A stretch of DNA of 64,000 nucleotides from Hymenobacter citatus (GCF_014333615.1 NZ_JACSCY010000003.1:372001-436000), one strand, 5' to 3'. Counted from the stretch's first letter, positions 1 to 10,740 are shown. A program made the numbers and translations. Notes: generated by a model not told the origin, from the letters alone.

Positions 1-1
1 G

Positions 2-1858
2 AACGTGAACGTAACCCGCCTGAACCTGGCTACCGCCGAGCCCTTTGCGGCCGGCGAGATTAAGGACATGAGCGGCTACCTCACGGGTCAGATGAGCATT
101 GCGGGTACTACCAGCGCGCCCCAGATTCGGGGTAGCCTGAACACCAACGACGCGGGCTTCCGCATCACCCAGCTCGGCTCGCCCTTCACTTTGCCCAACG
201 AAAGTCTGGTGTTCGACGACCGGGGCATTCGGTTCGACAACTTCACCATTCTGGACTCCTTGCGCAACAAGGCAGTAGTAAACGGTTACGTGCTCACGCA
301 GAACTACATCGACGACTACCGCTTCCAGCTTCGGGCTACTACCAACGATTTTATTGCCGTGCAGAGCACCGCCAAAGACAACGAGCTATACTACGGTAAG
401 CTGGTGGTGGATTCTGATACGCGCATCACCGGCGACCTGAATCTACCCCGTGTGCGGACTACCGCCACCGTAGTAGACCCCTCGGCCCTGACGGTGGTAG
501 TGCCCAACGACGAAGCCGGCAAGGTAGAGAGTGAAGGCATCGTGCAGTTTATCGACAAGAGCGCGCCGCTGGATACCATGCTGGCCCGGCAGGTGCAGGT
601 AGACTCAGCCCAGACGGCTGCGGGCTTCGACATTGCCGCCACCATCACCATCACCGACGACACGCCGTTTACCATCGTGATTGACCCCGTGACGGGCGAC
701 AACCTGCGCGTGCAGGCTGCTGGTACCTTGAATACTGCCATCGACCCAGCCGGCACCATCACGCTCAGCGGGGCGCTGGCCGTGAAGCAGGGCCAGTACC
801 ACATGTCGCTCTACGACTTGGTAGAGCGCGACTTTGAAATTGCGGAGGGAAGCACGATTGTATGGAGCGGCGACCCCTACAACGCCCAGCTGAACGTATC
901 GGCCATCTACAACATCAAGGCGGCGCCCTCGGAGCTGCTGTCGTCGCAGGGCACCAACTCCGACACGGACAAAAACCTGGCCCGCAACACTATACCCTTC
1001 CGCGTATTCCTGAATGTGAAAGGCGAGATGCTGAAGCCTCTGATTGATTTCGATATTAAGCTACCGGAAAATAATAGTTCTCCGCTGCGCCCACAGATTG
1101 AAAACCGCTTGGCGCAACTGCGGCAGCCCAGCGAAACCAGCGAGCTAAACAAGCAGGTTTTCTCCCTGCTGGTGCTAGGCCGCTTCATGACCGACGACCC
1201 CTTCCAGTCTACCGGTGGCGGTAGCATTGTGGGCGACCAATTGCGCGGCTCGGCTAGCCAGGTGCTTACGCAGCAACTCAACAACCTGACGGGGAGCTAC
1301 CTCTCCAACTTGGGGGTAGAGCTGGGCGTAGACTCGCAGAGCCAGTTTGATAAAGCCGGCAACCAAAGCACCCGCACCGATTTGAACGTAGCCGTGCGCC
1401 GCCAACTACTTAATAATCGCCTCACCGTTCGCCTGGGCACTGATGTACCGTTGGCCGGTGGCAACCCCGCCTCGCAGGGCAACCAGAGTGTCAGTAACTT
1501 TGGGGGCGATGTGAGCATCGAATACAACATCCTGGCCAACGGCCGCCTGCGCCTGCGCGCCTACCGCAACAACGCCTACGGCGACATCGACGGGCAGTAC
1601 GTGCGCAACGGGGCCTCCTTGATTTTCCAGCGCGACTACCAGAACCTGGCCGACCTGTTTAAGGGCATCGACAAGGACGTGAAGCAGGAAACCAAGCAGC
1701 GCCGCCGCCAGGATAAAGAAGAAAAGAAAGCCGCTCAGGACTCTACTGCCACCCGCAATGCCGCGGCACCCGCCCGCCGCGACTCTACCCGCACAAGTGC
1801 GCGTCGTGACTCGGCCCGCACCCGTACCGTGGCCCGGCGCGACTCTACCCAGCGGTAG
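2..1858 (+). CDS. tamB: TamB-like translocation/assembly module protein, C-terminal part (5' end outside window)
   Basis: The frame is open from the first bases, so this is the 3' part of a longer gene. The visible 617 or so residues match the C-terminal TamB (DUF490) region: repeated amphipathic beta-strand segments, then a conserved closing block with 'SLLVLGRF' and 'RRQLLNNRLTVRLGTDV'. TamB is an inner-membrane-anchored periplasmic bridge that works with a TamA-type outer-membrane partner in moving proteins or lipids to the outer membrane. The next gene encodes such a partner 92 bases downstream, so the two probably form one operon. Past the domain the protein ends in a highly basic tail of about 55 residues with several RRDS units, which is not a usual part of TamB. 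The family call is firm; the start cannot be given. Confidence 0.88.
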   Translation, partial: NVNVTRLNLATAEPFAAGEIKDMSGYLTGQMSIAGTTSAPQIRGSLNTNDAGFRITQLGSPFTLPNESLVFDDRGIRFDNFTILDSLRNKAVVNGYVLTQNYIDDYRFQLRATTNDFIAVQSTAKDNELYYGKLVVDSDTRITGDLNLPRVRTTATVVDPSALTVVVPNDEAGKVESEGIVQFIDKSAPLDTMLARQVQVDSAQTAAGFDIAATITITDDTPFTIVIDPVTGDNLRVQAAGTLNTAIDPAGTITLSGALAVKQGQYHMSLYDLVERDFEIAEGSTIVWSGDPYNAQLNVSAIYNIKAAPSELLSSQGTNSDTDKNLARNTIPFRVFLNVKGEMLKPLIDFDIKLPENNSSPLRPQIENRLAQLRQPSETSELNKQVFSLLVLGRFMTDDPFQSTGGGSIVGDQLRGSASQVLTQQLNNLTGSYLSNLGVELGVDSQSQFDKAGNQSTRTDLNVAVRRQLLNNRLTVRLGTDVPLAGGNPASQGNQSVSNFGGDVSIEYNILANGRLRLRAYRNNAYGDIDGQYVRNGASLIFQRDYQNLADLFKGIDKDVKQETKQRRRQDKEEKKAAQDSTATRNAAAPARRDSTRTSARRDSARTRTVARRDSTQR

Positions 1859-1950
1859 CGCACCGGTGCCCTGGCGCTATCTTCGCGCTTCATCTGCTCC
1901 TTGTTTTCGCCTCTTATTTCTGCCTTTTGATTCGTTTTTCTTCCCCGATA

Positions 1951-4344
1951 ATGTCCCGCTTCTCGTTTCCGCTCTCGGTGCTGGCGGCCTCGCTGTGGCT
2001 GGCGGTGGCCGGGTGCAGCGGCACCAAATTCATTCCCGAGGGCTCTAAACTCTACACGGGCAGCACCGTGCAGGTGAAGTCGGACGCGCCCATTCCCAAC
2101 GAAAGCGAACTAACTACCCAGCTAGAAGGCGTGATTGCGCCCAAGCCCAACAGCTCTATTCTGGGCCTGCGGCCCAAGCTGTATTTCTGGCACATGGGGG
2201 TAGGAAAAGAGAAAGGCCTGGGCCACTGGCTGGCAGATAAGTACGGCGAAAAGCCCGTGCTGCTAGCCGAAGTAGACACGCAACGCGTGCAGGACCTGAT
2301 GCGAAACCGCCTCAACAACAACGGCTACTTCAAACCCACGGTCACCAGCAAAATCGTCACGAAGGACCAGACCGCTTCCGTGGACTACACGGCCAACGTG
2401 GGCAAGCCCTACCGCATCAAGGAAATCCACTTTCCCGACCGCGACACGCTGCTGGACGCCGCTATTCGGGCCACGCAGCCGGGCACCCTGCTAAAGGTAG
2501 GCGAGCCGTATAACCTACAAACGTTCATCAACGAGCGCACCCGCATCGACGCGGCCCTCAAAAACCAGGGCTACTACTACTTTACGCCTGATTACATTCT
2601 GTTTCAGGTAGATAGCACCCTTGACAACGAAGCCAACGTGTACGTGAAGGTGAAGGGCACGATACCGCCCAAGGCAGCGCGCCCCTACGTGCTAAACCGC
2701 GTGAGCCTGAACACAGACTTCAAGCTCTCCGACACTACCACCAACGTGCAGCCCATTATGTACCGGGGCTATCGGTACTACCCCGATGAGTCGATGTTTC
2801 GGGCCAAGGCCATTGCCAACGCCGTGTTTCTCTACCCCGACAGCATTTACCGCCGCCGCCGCTCCGACCAGACCCTGGCGCGCCTGATGAGCCTGGGTAC
2901 GTTTAAGTACGTCGATATTCAGTACCGTCCGGCCCGCAACGTGCCCGACTCGGCCGAGTACGGCCAGCTGAACTCCCTGGTGCGCATGACGCAGGTGCCC
3001 AAGAAGTCGCTGCGGGCCGAGTTGCAAATGAACGTGTCGAACATCTTCACCGGGCCAGCCTTGGTGGTGGAGTACCGCAACCGCTCGGCCCTACGCGGCG
3101 CCGAGCAGTTGATTGTCAATGCTACGGCCTCGGTAGAGCAGGGGAAGGGCACCCTATCGGGCATCACCTCCACGCAGTATGGTTTGGATGCGAGGCTGCT
3201 GGTGCCGCGCCTGATTACGCCTCCGTTTGATATTCGGCTGCGCAACTCCGACTTTCAGCCGCGCACATTCTTCAACGCGGGCTACAAGCTGGTGTCGCGC
3301 ACCAAGTATTTCCGGCAGGATGTGTTCAACCTGGGCTATGGCTACTCCTGGAAAACCAAAGCCACCAACGAGCAGCAGCTGCAACCCATTGATTTGCAGT
3401 ACAACCGCCTGAGTAACACAGAAGCTGTCTTCGACTCCATTCTGCGTGAACGGCCTTTCTTGGCGCGCAGCTTCCGGCAGCAGTTTATCTTGGGTAGCAG
3501 CTACACTTACACCTACAACCAGCAGGTGCTGGACAACAAGCGCAACCAGATCTATTTCAGCGGTGGCATTGGCTTGTCGGGCAACCTGGCCTACCTATTC
3601 CAGAGTTTGGCCGGCGCCAACAAAACGCCCGTAGGTGAGACAAATCCACGCGATGCCTACACGCTGTTCGGCCAGCCGTACTCGCAATACACGCAGGTAA
3701 ACCTGGAGTTCCGCGACTATTTCCGTGTGTCGCCCGACCCTACCAGCGGCAACAAGTTTGCTACCCGCCTGCTGATTGGGGTAGGGATGCCCTACAAAAA
3801 CTCCGACGTGTTGCCCTACCTCAAGCAATACGGTATTGGCGGCCCTAATAGCATCCGGGCCTTCAACGCCCGCGGCCTGGGCCCCGGCACCTACCGCACC
3901 ACCGATGCCGAGCAGGGCGGCTTCTACGACCAGGTAGGCGACATCAAGCTGGAAGCCAACGTAGAATACCGCCAGGACCTGTTTCCCTACGTGAAGGGCG
4001 CGCTGTTTGTAGACGCCGGCAACGTATGGCTGGTAAACGCCGACCCCAGCCGCGTGACCTACGACGAAAACGGCAACCCCGATGGCTTGAACGGTCAGTT
4101 CAAGTTCAACACCTTTATGAAGCAGCTGGCCGTGGGCGCTGGTGCTGGTATCCGCATCGACGTGCAATTCTTCGTGATTCGTCTGGATGCGGCTTATCCG
4201 TTGGTGTATCCCTACAAAAACGTGGATTTAAGCATACAGAACCCAGCTTATCCAAATGATCCTACCCGCAACTTTATATATTCTAAGCAGAAACCAGGAC
4301 TCGATGCTGTTAAACTGAACATTGCCATCGGCTACCCCTTCTAG
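1951..4344 (+). CDS. tamL: TamL-type BamA/TamA family outer-membrane lipoprotein
   Basis: A 797-residue protein. I chose the ATG at 1951 over the upstream TTG because it gives a clean lipoprotein signal with lipobox VAGC (Cys22) followed by SGTKFIPEG. A lipidated TamA variant is what Bacteroidota carry as TamL. POTRA-like repeats occupy roughly residues 100-330, with tyrosine-rich segments. The C-terminal half is a 16-strand-type Omp85 barrel, with the conserved 'GGPNSIRAFNARGLGPG' lid-loop motif near residue 630 and a terminal phenylalanine (IAIGYPF), the expected BAM signal. It follows tamB in the same direction. Predicted role: outer-membrane partner of TamB in envelope protein or lipid assembly. 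A strong hairpin follows the gene. Confidence 0.9.
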   Translation: MSRFSFPLSVLAASLWLAVAGCSGTKFIPEGSKLYTGSTVQVKSDAPIPNESELTTQLEGVIAPKPNSSILGLRPKLYFWHMGVGKEKGLGHWLADKYGEKPVLLAEVDTQRVQDLMRNRLNNNGYFKPTVTSKIVTKDQTASVDYTANVGKPYRIKEIHFPDRDTLLDAAIRATQPGTLLKVGEPYNLQTFINERTRIDAALKNQGYYYFTPDYILFQVDSTLDNEANVYVKVKGTIPPKAARPYVLNRVSLNTDFKLSDTTTNVQPIMYRGYRYYPDESMFRAKAIANAVFLYPDSIYRRRRSDQTLARLMSLGTFKYVDIQYRPARNVPDSAEYGQLNSLVRMTQVPKKSLRAELQMNVSNIFTGPALVVEYRNRSALRGAEQLIVNATASVEQGKGTLSGITSTQYGLDARLLVPRLITPPFDIRLRNSDFQPRTFFNAGYKLVSRTKYFRQDVFNLGYGYSWKTKATNEQQLQPIDLQYNRLSNTEAVFDSILRERPFLARSFRQQFILGSSYTYTYNQQVLDNKRNQIYFSGGIGLSGNLAYLFQSLAGANKTPVGETNPRDAYTLFGQPYSQYTQVNLEFRDYFRVSPDPTSGNKFATRLLIGVGMPYKNSDVLPYLKQYGIGGPNSIRAFNARGLGPGTYRTTDAEQGGFYDQVGDIKLEANVEYRQDLFPYVKGALFVDAGNVWLVNADPSRVTYDENGNPDGLNGQFKFNTFMKQLAVGAGAGIRIDVQFFVIRLDAAYPLVYPYKNVDLSIQNPAYPNDPTRNFIYSKQKPGLDAVKLNIAIGYPF

Positions 4345-5017
4345 CATAGAGCAGATCTGTGGGAAGCTGATGCGCAGCAGTTCCTGCTTCCAGCCTACTT
4401 ATCTCAACTAGCTTCGTGTTTTGCGAGCATCCAGCAAAGGCCAACTATTACGGTAGTTGGCCTTTGCCATTTATCAAAATATCATGGCGCAGCTAAGCAT
4501 CCGTTTGACGGAAAATACGGCACGAGTAGCCTTTCAATTTATACCATGGAGCGCTCGGCCTGCCACCAGAGTGCTTTCCTGCCCCTTCAAGCCTACGTGT
4601 TGCCTAAATCGATATAAAATATAATTATTTCTACAATACGTCTTTTTTTTCAATCAAGTATTTATTCAGCATTCATCTTCTTAAAACAAGTTGTGCGGAA
4701 GTTGAACTACTACAATTACTCGACGGACTGCACATATTACTGGCTGGTTGATTTTCATCGATTACAAGCGCTTATTTGACTTGTAAGACACTCAATAACA
4801 CACATCTATAAATTAATTCACAAAGTCCAGCAAGTTACAATGGGATAAAAATATTTATATTTATTATACAAATACTCCCTTTATATTCGCAGACTTCACT
4901 GCGCCCCCTTCCTTCCTTTCCAGTTACCATTGCCTGCTTGCCTGGCTTGGCACCGCCTTGCCTTTTTTGAACCTTATACCTACTTCACTCCCCCACCAAC
5001 CCTCAATCTGCTTGTGT
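4345..5017. other. 673-base intergenic region, AT-rich leader of the MBG-domain gene
   Basis: Apart from the hairpin at 4434-4467 this stretch holds no credible gene. From about 4600 to 4900 it is strongly AT-rich compared with the surrounding DNA. It contains TATATTCG at 4882-4889, close to the Bacteroidota -7 consensus TAnnTTTG, about 130 bases before the start of the large secreted protein. I could not find a clear -33 element, so the promoter is only a guess. Confidence 0.4.
4434..4467. terminator. Hairpin terminator after tamL
   Basis: A perfect 14-bp stem (GCAAAGGCCAACTA with its complement) around a 6-base loop lies 90 bases after the tamL stop. There is no long T tract, so the terminator role is inferred from the stem strength and position. 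Confidence 0.6.
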
Positions 5018-8000
5018 ATGGATACACTCTTACTCTTTCGGAAAGGACTTCTACCACGCACAGTCCACAAAGGCTGGCTGGTATTGCTCCTGAGCTTATG
5101 CAGCGCCGTAAGTGCGTTTGCCCAAGCCGCTACCGTCTACACCGACAAGGCCGACTACCTACCCGGCGACGTGGTAACCATTGAAGGTAACGGCTGGCAG
5201 GCCGGCGAACAGGTGAAGCTGGAAATCGACCACTCTACCATTTCGCACGGCAACACCGTCCTGTCGGCCACGGCAGACGATAACGGGCACATTCTGAACA
5301 CGGAGTACGTCATTCAGGATATTCACCTGGGCGAATCGTTTACGCTGGCTGCTACGGGGCTCAGTTCGGGGCTAACGGCGCAGACGGCGTTTACTGATGG
5401 GAATGTCATCAGCAGTGTTACGATTAGCTCTCAATCGCCTGCTTCTATAGAGCGTGGCAGCTATGCAACATACAATGTGACGGTGATTTCGACTGGAAGT
5501 ACTCCAAACGGTACATCAGTTAAATTAACTACCCCTATTCTTCCAAAGAATGTTACTGCTAGTTTTTCTAGTCCGACCGTCAAGATCGGTAAGGGCAGCG
5601 ATGCCACCTCAATACTTACTTTAACTTCAGGCTCATCCACCCCAATTGGAACAAATGACTTCACTGTAACGGCGACATCCGGCACTGATGTGGCAAGTGC
5701 TTCTTCAACTTTGGTAATTACATCGGTAAGTAATACGGCACTTACTGTAAGTGCAGCTTCAGGCACGTATGGAGGCACAACCACGCTGGTAGCTACGCTT
5801 ACCGCGAACAATACAGGCGTAAGCGGAAAACAAATTTCCTTTAAACTCAACAACTCCTCTGTAGGCACGGCTACTACCGATGCGACTGGGGTGGCGACGC
5901 TACCAAACATCAGTATTGCTGGTATCAATGCTTCGTCAACTGCTTATACCGGCTATGTTGCAGCTAGCTTTGCCGCCGAATCAGGCTACGCCACCAGTTC
6001 GGGTACGGGTAATTTAACCGTTAGCAAGGCCAATCAAACAATTACCGTCGCTACTGCAGCGCCAGCCAGTGCCACGTACGGCAGCAGCTTTACCGTATCG
6101 GCTACCGCAAGTTCGGGGCTGCCTATTACTTATGCTAGCACCACGCCACTCAGTAATAGTGGGCCTGCTTATACAATGATCAGCGGCACTGGCACTGGAA
6201 TCGTAAAGTTCATCCAACCCGGCAATGAAAATTACAACGCCGCTCACGAAGTAACAGCTACTGTAGCCGCTACTAAGGCTAACGCAAACGTAGCCGTTAA
6301 AGGATACAGTGGGGATTATGACGGACAGCCGCATGGCGCGACCGGCACCGCAACCGGCCTCAATAGCGTTAATCTGAGTAATCTGCTTTCATTCGGCGCT
6401 AGCTTCACTGATTATCCTGGTGGTAATGCTAATTGGTTGTTTGCAGGAGATGATAACTATAACAGCAAGCAAGGAACGGTAGTTATTGCCATCCATCAAG
6501 CTGTTCCAACGTTTACCTGGGCACCTCTTACCGCTATTTCCTATGGCACAACGCTAGCCAGTTCCCTCAATGCCGTAGCAGAGGTGAACGGTACTGCGGT
6601 AGCCGGCACCTACGTATATAAGCAGGGAACAACGGTTGTAACGGATGCTACCCTGCTCGACGCACAAAGTGCAGCCTACCCACTCTACGTCTACCTCACT
6701 CCTACCAGCAGCAACTACACGGCGGTCATTGGCATCAATTCTTTACTGGTGCAGCAGGCCGATCAGCTCATCACCTGGGCTCAGCCCGCCGCTATTCCGT
6801 ACGGCACTGCCTTGACAGAAATCCAGCTGAATGCAAGCGTGGCGGGCGTAACGGGAGGGTCGGCGCCTGGCGCGCTGACCTACTCGCCCGTCGCTGGAGC
6901 AGTACTCGCGGCCGGCCCGCAGACCCTGCGCGTCACGGCGGCCGCAACGACCAACTATAAAGAGGCGACTAAATTGGTGACGCTGCAAGTCAACCAAGCA
7001 GCGCAGACGATTTCCTTTGCTTCGCTACCAGATAAGACGTTTAATGACGCTGATTTTGAGCTGAGTGCTACGGCCAGCTCTTCGCTACCTGTCAGCTTTA
7101 CCGTCTCGGGTAGCGCCACGCTACTCCCCGACGGCCATACCGTGCACCTCACCGGCGCGGGGCCCGTAACGGTGACATCTACGCAGACCGGAGATAATAA
7201 TTACTTAGCAGCTCCATCTGTAAGCCATGAGTTTACTGTTAAGAAGGCCACTACTACACTGTCGTTTAATAACTTATCGCAAGTCTACACTGGCTCTCCG
7301 CTGGCACCGTTAGCGTATACTTCTGACCCAGCCGGACTGGGCGGCATAAGCATTAGCTACAGCCAGAATGGCAGCGATGTACCTGCGGCCATTAACGCCG
7401 GCGACTATTCGGTGATGGCCACCCTCAACAACCCGAATTACGAGGCCATGCCAGTCATCACGGGGTTCACCATCCAAAAAGCCGCCGCTACGGTTACGCT
7501 GGACGCGCTGAGCCACATCTACACTGGCAAGGCACAACCTGCCACGGCCACTACGTCGGCTGCCGGCTCCAGCAGCTTCGCCATCACCTACAATGGAGCC
7601 ACAACACCGCCCGTCAACGCTGGGCGATATACAGTGGTGGCTACGCTGCTGAACGACAACTATGAGGGCTCAGCCTCGGGCACGCTGGTGATTGAACCCA
7701 AAGAACTGACCGTAACGGCTGATAATCAGCAGAAAGAATACGGCGACCAAAACCCCGCGCTGACGGTACGCTACAATGGCTTTGTCGACACTGAAGACGC
7801 CACTGCTCTACCCACCGCACCCGTGGCTACTACCACAGCCACCCAGAACAGCGGCGTGGGCTCCTACCCCATCACCGTAGCCGGCGGCAGCGCCGTCAAC
7901 TACCGTTTCACCTATGTAGCAGGAACGTTGGCTATTCGTCAGGCTGAGCTGACGGTGACGGCGAAGGCTGCCACTCGCGAATACGGCGACTTAAACCCCA

Positions 8001-10714
8001 CCTTTGAGGCTACCCCAACGGGCGGGAAAAACGGCGAGAAGTTTACAACAGGTGGCACTACTACGGCTGACCCTACCTCGCCGGTGGGCAACGGCTACGT
8101 GATTACGCCAACGGTGAGCGGCAGCACGCTGGACAACTACACCGTGAAGCTGGTAACAGCTACCCTCACCATCACGCCGGCCACGCTGACGGTAACGGCG
8201 AACAATCAAACCAAAGTGTATGGTGAGGATAACCCTACCCTCACTGGCAGCATTAAGGGGCAAAAGAACAACGAGACGTTCGAGTTTGGCGCTTCCACTA
8301 CGGCCACGGCTAGCAGCCCCGTTTCCGGGCCCGGCGTTAGCTACGGCATTGTGCCTACCGCCAAGGGCGCTACATTCAGCAACTACAATGTGCACACTGT
8401 TGAGGGAGTACTCACCATCACGGCCCGGCCTATCACTCTTACGGTTGACGCAGGCCAGACGAAGGTATACGGCGACAACGACCCTGCTACTTTCACCTAC
8501 ACCGTGGGCGGTAGCGGCCTGGCCCCCTCCGACGTTTTTGCGGGTGCACTGACGCGGGCAGCGGGCAACAACGTGGGTGCCTACGCTATTGGACAGGGCA
8601 CGCTTTCCATTCAGAACAGCACCACCAAGGCTTCTACCATCGGCAACTACACCGTCACGTACACGTCGAGCGACTTCGCCATCACACCCAAAGCCGTGAC
8701 GGTGACACCTCTGGCTGGTCAGAGCAAAGTATACGGCACCGCCGATCCAGCGCTGGCCTATGAGAAGGTGACCCTGGTCGGCAACGACGCCTTCGCGGGT
8801 AGTCTGGCCCGGGAAGCAGGCTCGAAGGTGGGTAGCTACTCGATTTTGCAAGGCACGCTGGCCCTGAGCAACAACTACACGCTTCGCTTCACGGATGGGG
8901 TGAAATTCAACATCACGGCCCGCCCACTGCTCGTGACGGCTACTAGTATCAACAAGGAGTTTGATAACACTACCGCCGCTACCGTCACGCTGGCCGACAA
9001 CCGCGTGGCCGGCGACCAGCTGACGACGGCTTACGCCAACGCCGCCTTTGCCGACCCCAACGTGGGCATGGGCAAGCTCGTGAGCGTCACGGGTATCAGC
9101 ATCAGCGGGCCCGCTGCGGACAACTACACCGCCAATGCCAGCACCAACACTACGGCGGCCATTACGGCGGCCACCACCAAGCTCACGGTGGTGAGCAACG
9201 GCCCGGTGCAATACTCCGACCAGGTGACGTTTACGGCCACTGCAACGTCGGCTACGGCGCAAACGGTGCTCAATGCTACGGGCGGCACCGTGGAGTTCAA
9301 GCTGTCAAACAGCGCAGGCACTGCTACCGTGTCGCTGGGTTCTTCGGCCTACCCTGCCGACTGGAACAATGGCATCGTTACGAAGTCGTTCAAGATTGTG
9401 CAGCCCGCGGGCACCTATACGGTAGCAGCTGTGTTTACGCCTGCTTCGAGCAATCTGGCTGGCGTTACGAACACCACTGCCGGCATGCTAGTGGTTGACG
9501 CGGAAGATGCAGAGGTAGCGTATGCCGGTCTGGAATACTTCGGTACGGCTAACTCGACCTCCAACCTGGCAAAAGTGGAATACATTGCCACTTTCAAAGA
9601 CAAAGCCGATAACTTCCCGGGCAACATCACCAAGAGCACCGCAGCTTTCAAGGAAAGCGCCGGAACGCTGCTGTTTGGCCAAACCTTCCCCGTATTAGCC
9701 CTCAACGCTGCCGATTTGACGGCGGGGGTAGGCCGCAGCGGCGTACGAGACGTTACGCTGAACAATCAGGAGATGAGCTACGGTGGCAAAACCTTTAATC
9801 TCATCACCGAAACGCAGGGCACTGCACAGGGTACCTACTACGCCGGCAGCACCCCCGACTATACCCTCATTACCATTGCCGTGCCCGGTCAGGACTTCGT
9901 GAATGGTGGCGGCAATACAGTCGTTGCGCAGTCGGGGGGCACGTATATGGCCACGGCCGGCTCCAAGATGAACTTCGGCTTCACGATGAAGTGGAACAAG
10001 AGCGGCAAAAACATTCAGGGGCAGGCCACCGTCATCTTCCGCCGATTGGTAGGGGATGTATGGCGCACGTACCAGATCAAAAGCAGCGCCATCAACACGC
10101 TGGGTACTTCTTCTACCACGGCCGGCAACCAAGGCGACTTCAACACGAAGGCCAACCTCACCGACATCACCGACCCGCTGAACATCGTCAACATCGGCGG
10201 CAACCTAGACCTGTCGGTGCAGGCCTTTGAGTCGACGGTAACGGGTGGCGCGCACAAAATTGGCGTTACGCTCCGCTCCTCTTCCGGCGAGCTGCTGTTC
10301 TCCAACAACTGGACGGGCACCAAAACAGCCATGCAGGATCTGAAGGGCGGCAAAATCAGCGTGCGCAGCAGCACTAGCCTCAGCGCCACTAGCACCACGC
10401 AAAGTGTAGTAGTAACCGACGGCAGCGCCGCCGCAGCCACCGCGCAGGCCGGCAAAAACTCGCTGGAAATCTACCCCAACCCGCTGGTTGACAACGGCAC
10501 TATCCGCTTCCAGGCCCAGAAAGCCGGCCGCGCCCAGGTGGTGGTCTTCGACGGCCTGGGCCGCCAGGTAGCCACGCTGTACGACGGCCAGGTAGCCGCC
10601 GGCGAAGAGCAGTCCGTGTCCTTCTCGCGTGCTTCCCTACCCAACGGGGCCTACTTCTTCCGCTTGCTCACAGATGGTAGCGTCGAAAATAAGCGCGTAA
10701 TCATTGCCAAGTAG
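5018..10714 (+). CDS. Giant secreted MBG-domain/Ig-like repeat protein with type IX sorting domain
   Basis: An 1898-residue predicted cell-surface or secreted protein. The ATG at 5018 is preferred because it puts a signal peptide at the start, with a basic stretch, LLLSLCSAVS and cleavage after AFAQ. An N-terminal Ig/macroglobulin-like domain (TVYTDKADYLPGDVVTIEG) is followed by Big-type Ig repeats to about residue 890. MBG ('YGX') repeats then start near residues 896, 976, 1056, 1139 and 1226, each with the signature LTVTA..Q.K.YGD.NP. The last 85 residues (YPNP, VVVFDGLGRQV, LPNGAYFFRL, VIIAK) are a type A T9SS C-terminal sorting domain, so export through the Por system is expected. The 5' third (about 5.4-6.6 kb) is visibly less GC-rich than the 3' half, which suggests mosaic origin. 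Likely adhesin or matrix protein; the ligand is unknown. Confidence 0.87.
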   Translation: MDTLLLFRKGLLPRTVHKGWLVLLLSLCSAVSAFAQAATVYTDKADYLPGDVVTIEGNGWQAGEQVKLEIDHSTISHGNTVLSATADDNGHILNTEYVIQDIHLGESFTLAATGLSSGLTAQTAFTDGNVISSVTISSQSPASIERGSYATYNVTVISTGSTPNGTSVKLTTPILPKNVTASFSSPTVKIGKGSDATSILTLTSGSSTPIGTNDFTVTATSGTDVASASSTLVITSVSNTALTVSAASGTYGGTTTLVATLTANNTGVSGKQISFKLNNSSVGTATTDATGVATLPNISIAGINASSTAYTGYVAASFAAESGYATSSGTGNLTVSKANQTITVATAAPASATYGSSFTVSATASSGLPITYASTTPLSNSGPAYTMISGTGTGIVKFIQPGNENYNAAHEVTATVAATKANANVAVKGYSGDYDGQPHGATGTATGLNSVNLSNLLSFGASFTDYPGGNANWLFAGDDNYNSKQGTVVIAIHQAVPTFTWAPLTAISYGTTLASSLNAVAEVNGTAVAGTYVYKQGTTVVTDATLLDAQSAAYPLYVYLTPTSSNYTAVIGINSLLVQQADQLITWAQPAAIPYGTALTEIQLNASVAGVTGGSAPGALTYSPVAGAVLAAGPQTLRVTAAATTNYKEATKLVTLQVNQAAQTISFASLPDKTFNDADFELSATASSSLPVSFTVSGSATLLPDGHTVHLTGAGPVTVTSTQTGDNNYLAAPSVSHEFTVKKATTTLSFNNLSQVYTGSPLAPLAYTSDPAGLGGISISYSQNGSDVPAAINAGDYSVMATLNNPNYEAMPVITGFTIQKAAATVTLDALSHIYTGKAQPATATTSAAGSSSFAITYNGATTPPVNAGRYTVVATLLNDNYEGSASGTLVIEPKELTVTADNQQKEYGDQNPALTVRYNGFVDTEDATALPTAPVATTTATQNSGVGSYPITVAGGSAVNYRFTYVAGTLAIRQAELTVTAKAATREYGDLNPTFEATPTGGKNGEKFTTGGTTTADPTSPVGNGYVITPTVSGSTLDNYTVKLVTATLTITPATLTVTANNQTKVYGEDNPTLTGSIKGQKNNETFEFGASTTATASSPVSGPGVSYGIVPTAKGATFSNYNVHTVEGVLTITARPITLTVDAGQTKVYGDNDPATFTYTVGGSGLAPSDVFAGALTRAAGNNVGAYAIGQGTLSIQNSTTKASTIGNYTVTYTSSDFAITPKAVTVTPLAGQSKVYGTADPALAYEKVTLVGNDAFAGSLAREAGSKVGSYSILQGTLALSNNYTLRFTDGVKFNITARPLLVTATSINKEFDNTTAATVTLADNRVAGDQLTTAYANAAFADPNVGMGKLVSVTGISISGPAADNYTANASTNTTAAITAATTKLTVVSNGPVQYSDQVTFTATATSATAQTVLNATGGTVEFKLSNSAGTATVSLGSSAYPADWNNGIVTKSFKIVQPAGTYTVAAVFTPASSNLAGVTNTTAGMLVVDAEDAEVAYAGLEYFGTANSTSNLAKVEYIATFKDKADNFPGNITKSTAAFKESAGTLLFGQTFPVLALNAADLTAGVGRSGVRDVTLNNQEMSYGGKTFNLITETQGTAQGTYYAGSTPDYTLITIAVPGQDFVNGGGNTVVAQSGGTYMATAGSKMNFGFTMKWNKSGKNIQGQATVIFRRLVGDVWRTYQIKSSAINTLGTSSTTAGNQGDFNTKANLTDITDPLNIVNIGGNLDLSVQAFESTVTGGAHKIGVTLRSSSGELLFSNNWTGTKTAMQDLKGGKISVRSSTSLSATSTTQSVVVTDGSAAAATAQAGKNSLEIYPNPLVDNGTIRFQAQKAGRAQVVVFDGLGRQVATLYDGQVAAGEEQSVSFSRASLPNGAYFFRLLTDGSVENKRVIIAK

Positions 10715-10740
10715 CAGCGCGCCTACCCTTTTGCACAACA

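Noticed and set aside
7991..9262. A 423-codon minus-strand open frame inside the MBG-domain gene
   Set aside because: It mirrors the MBG repeats on the coding strand and has no recognisable domain.
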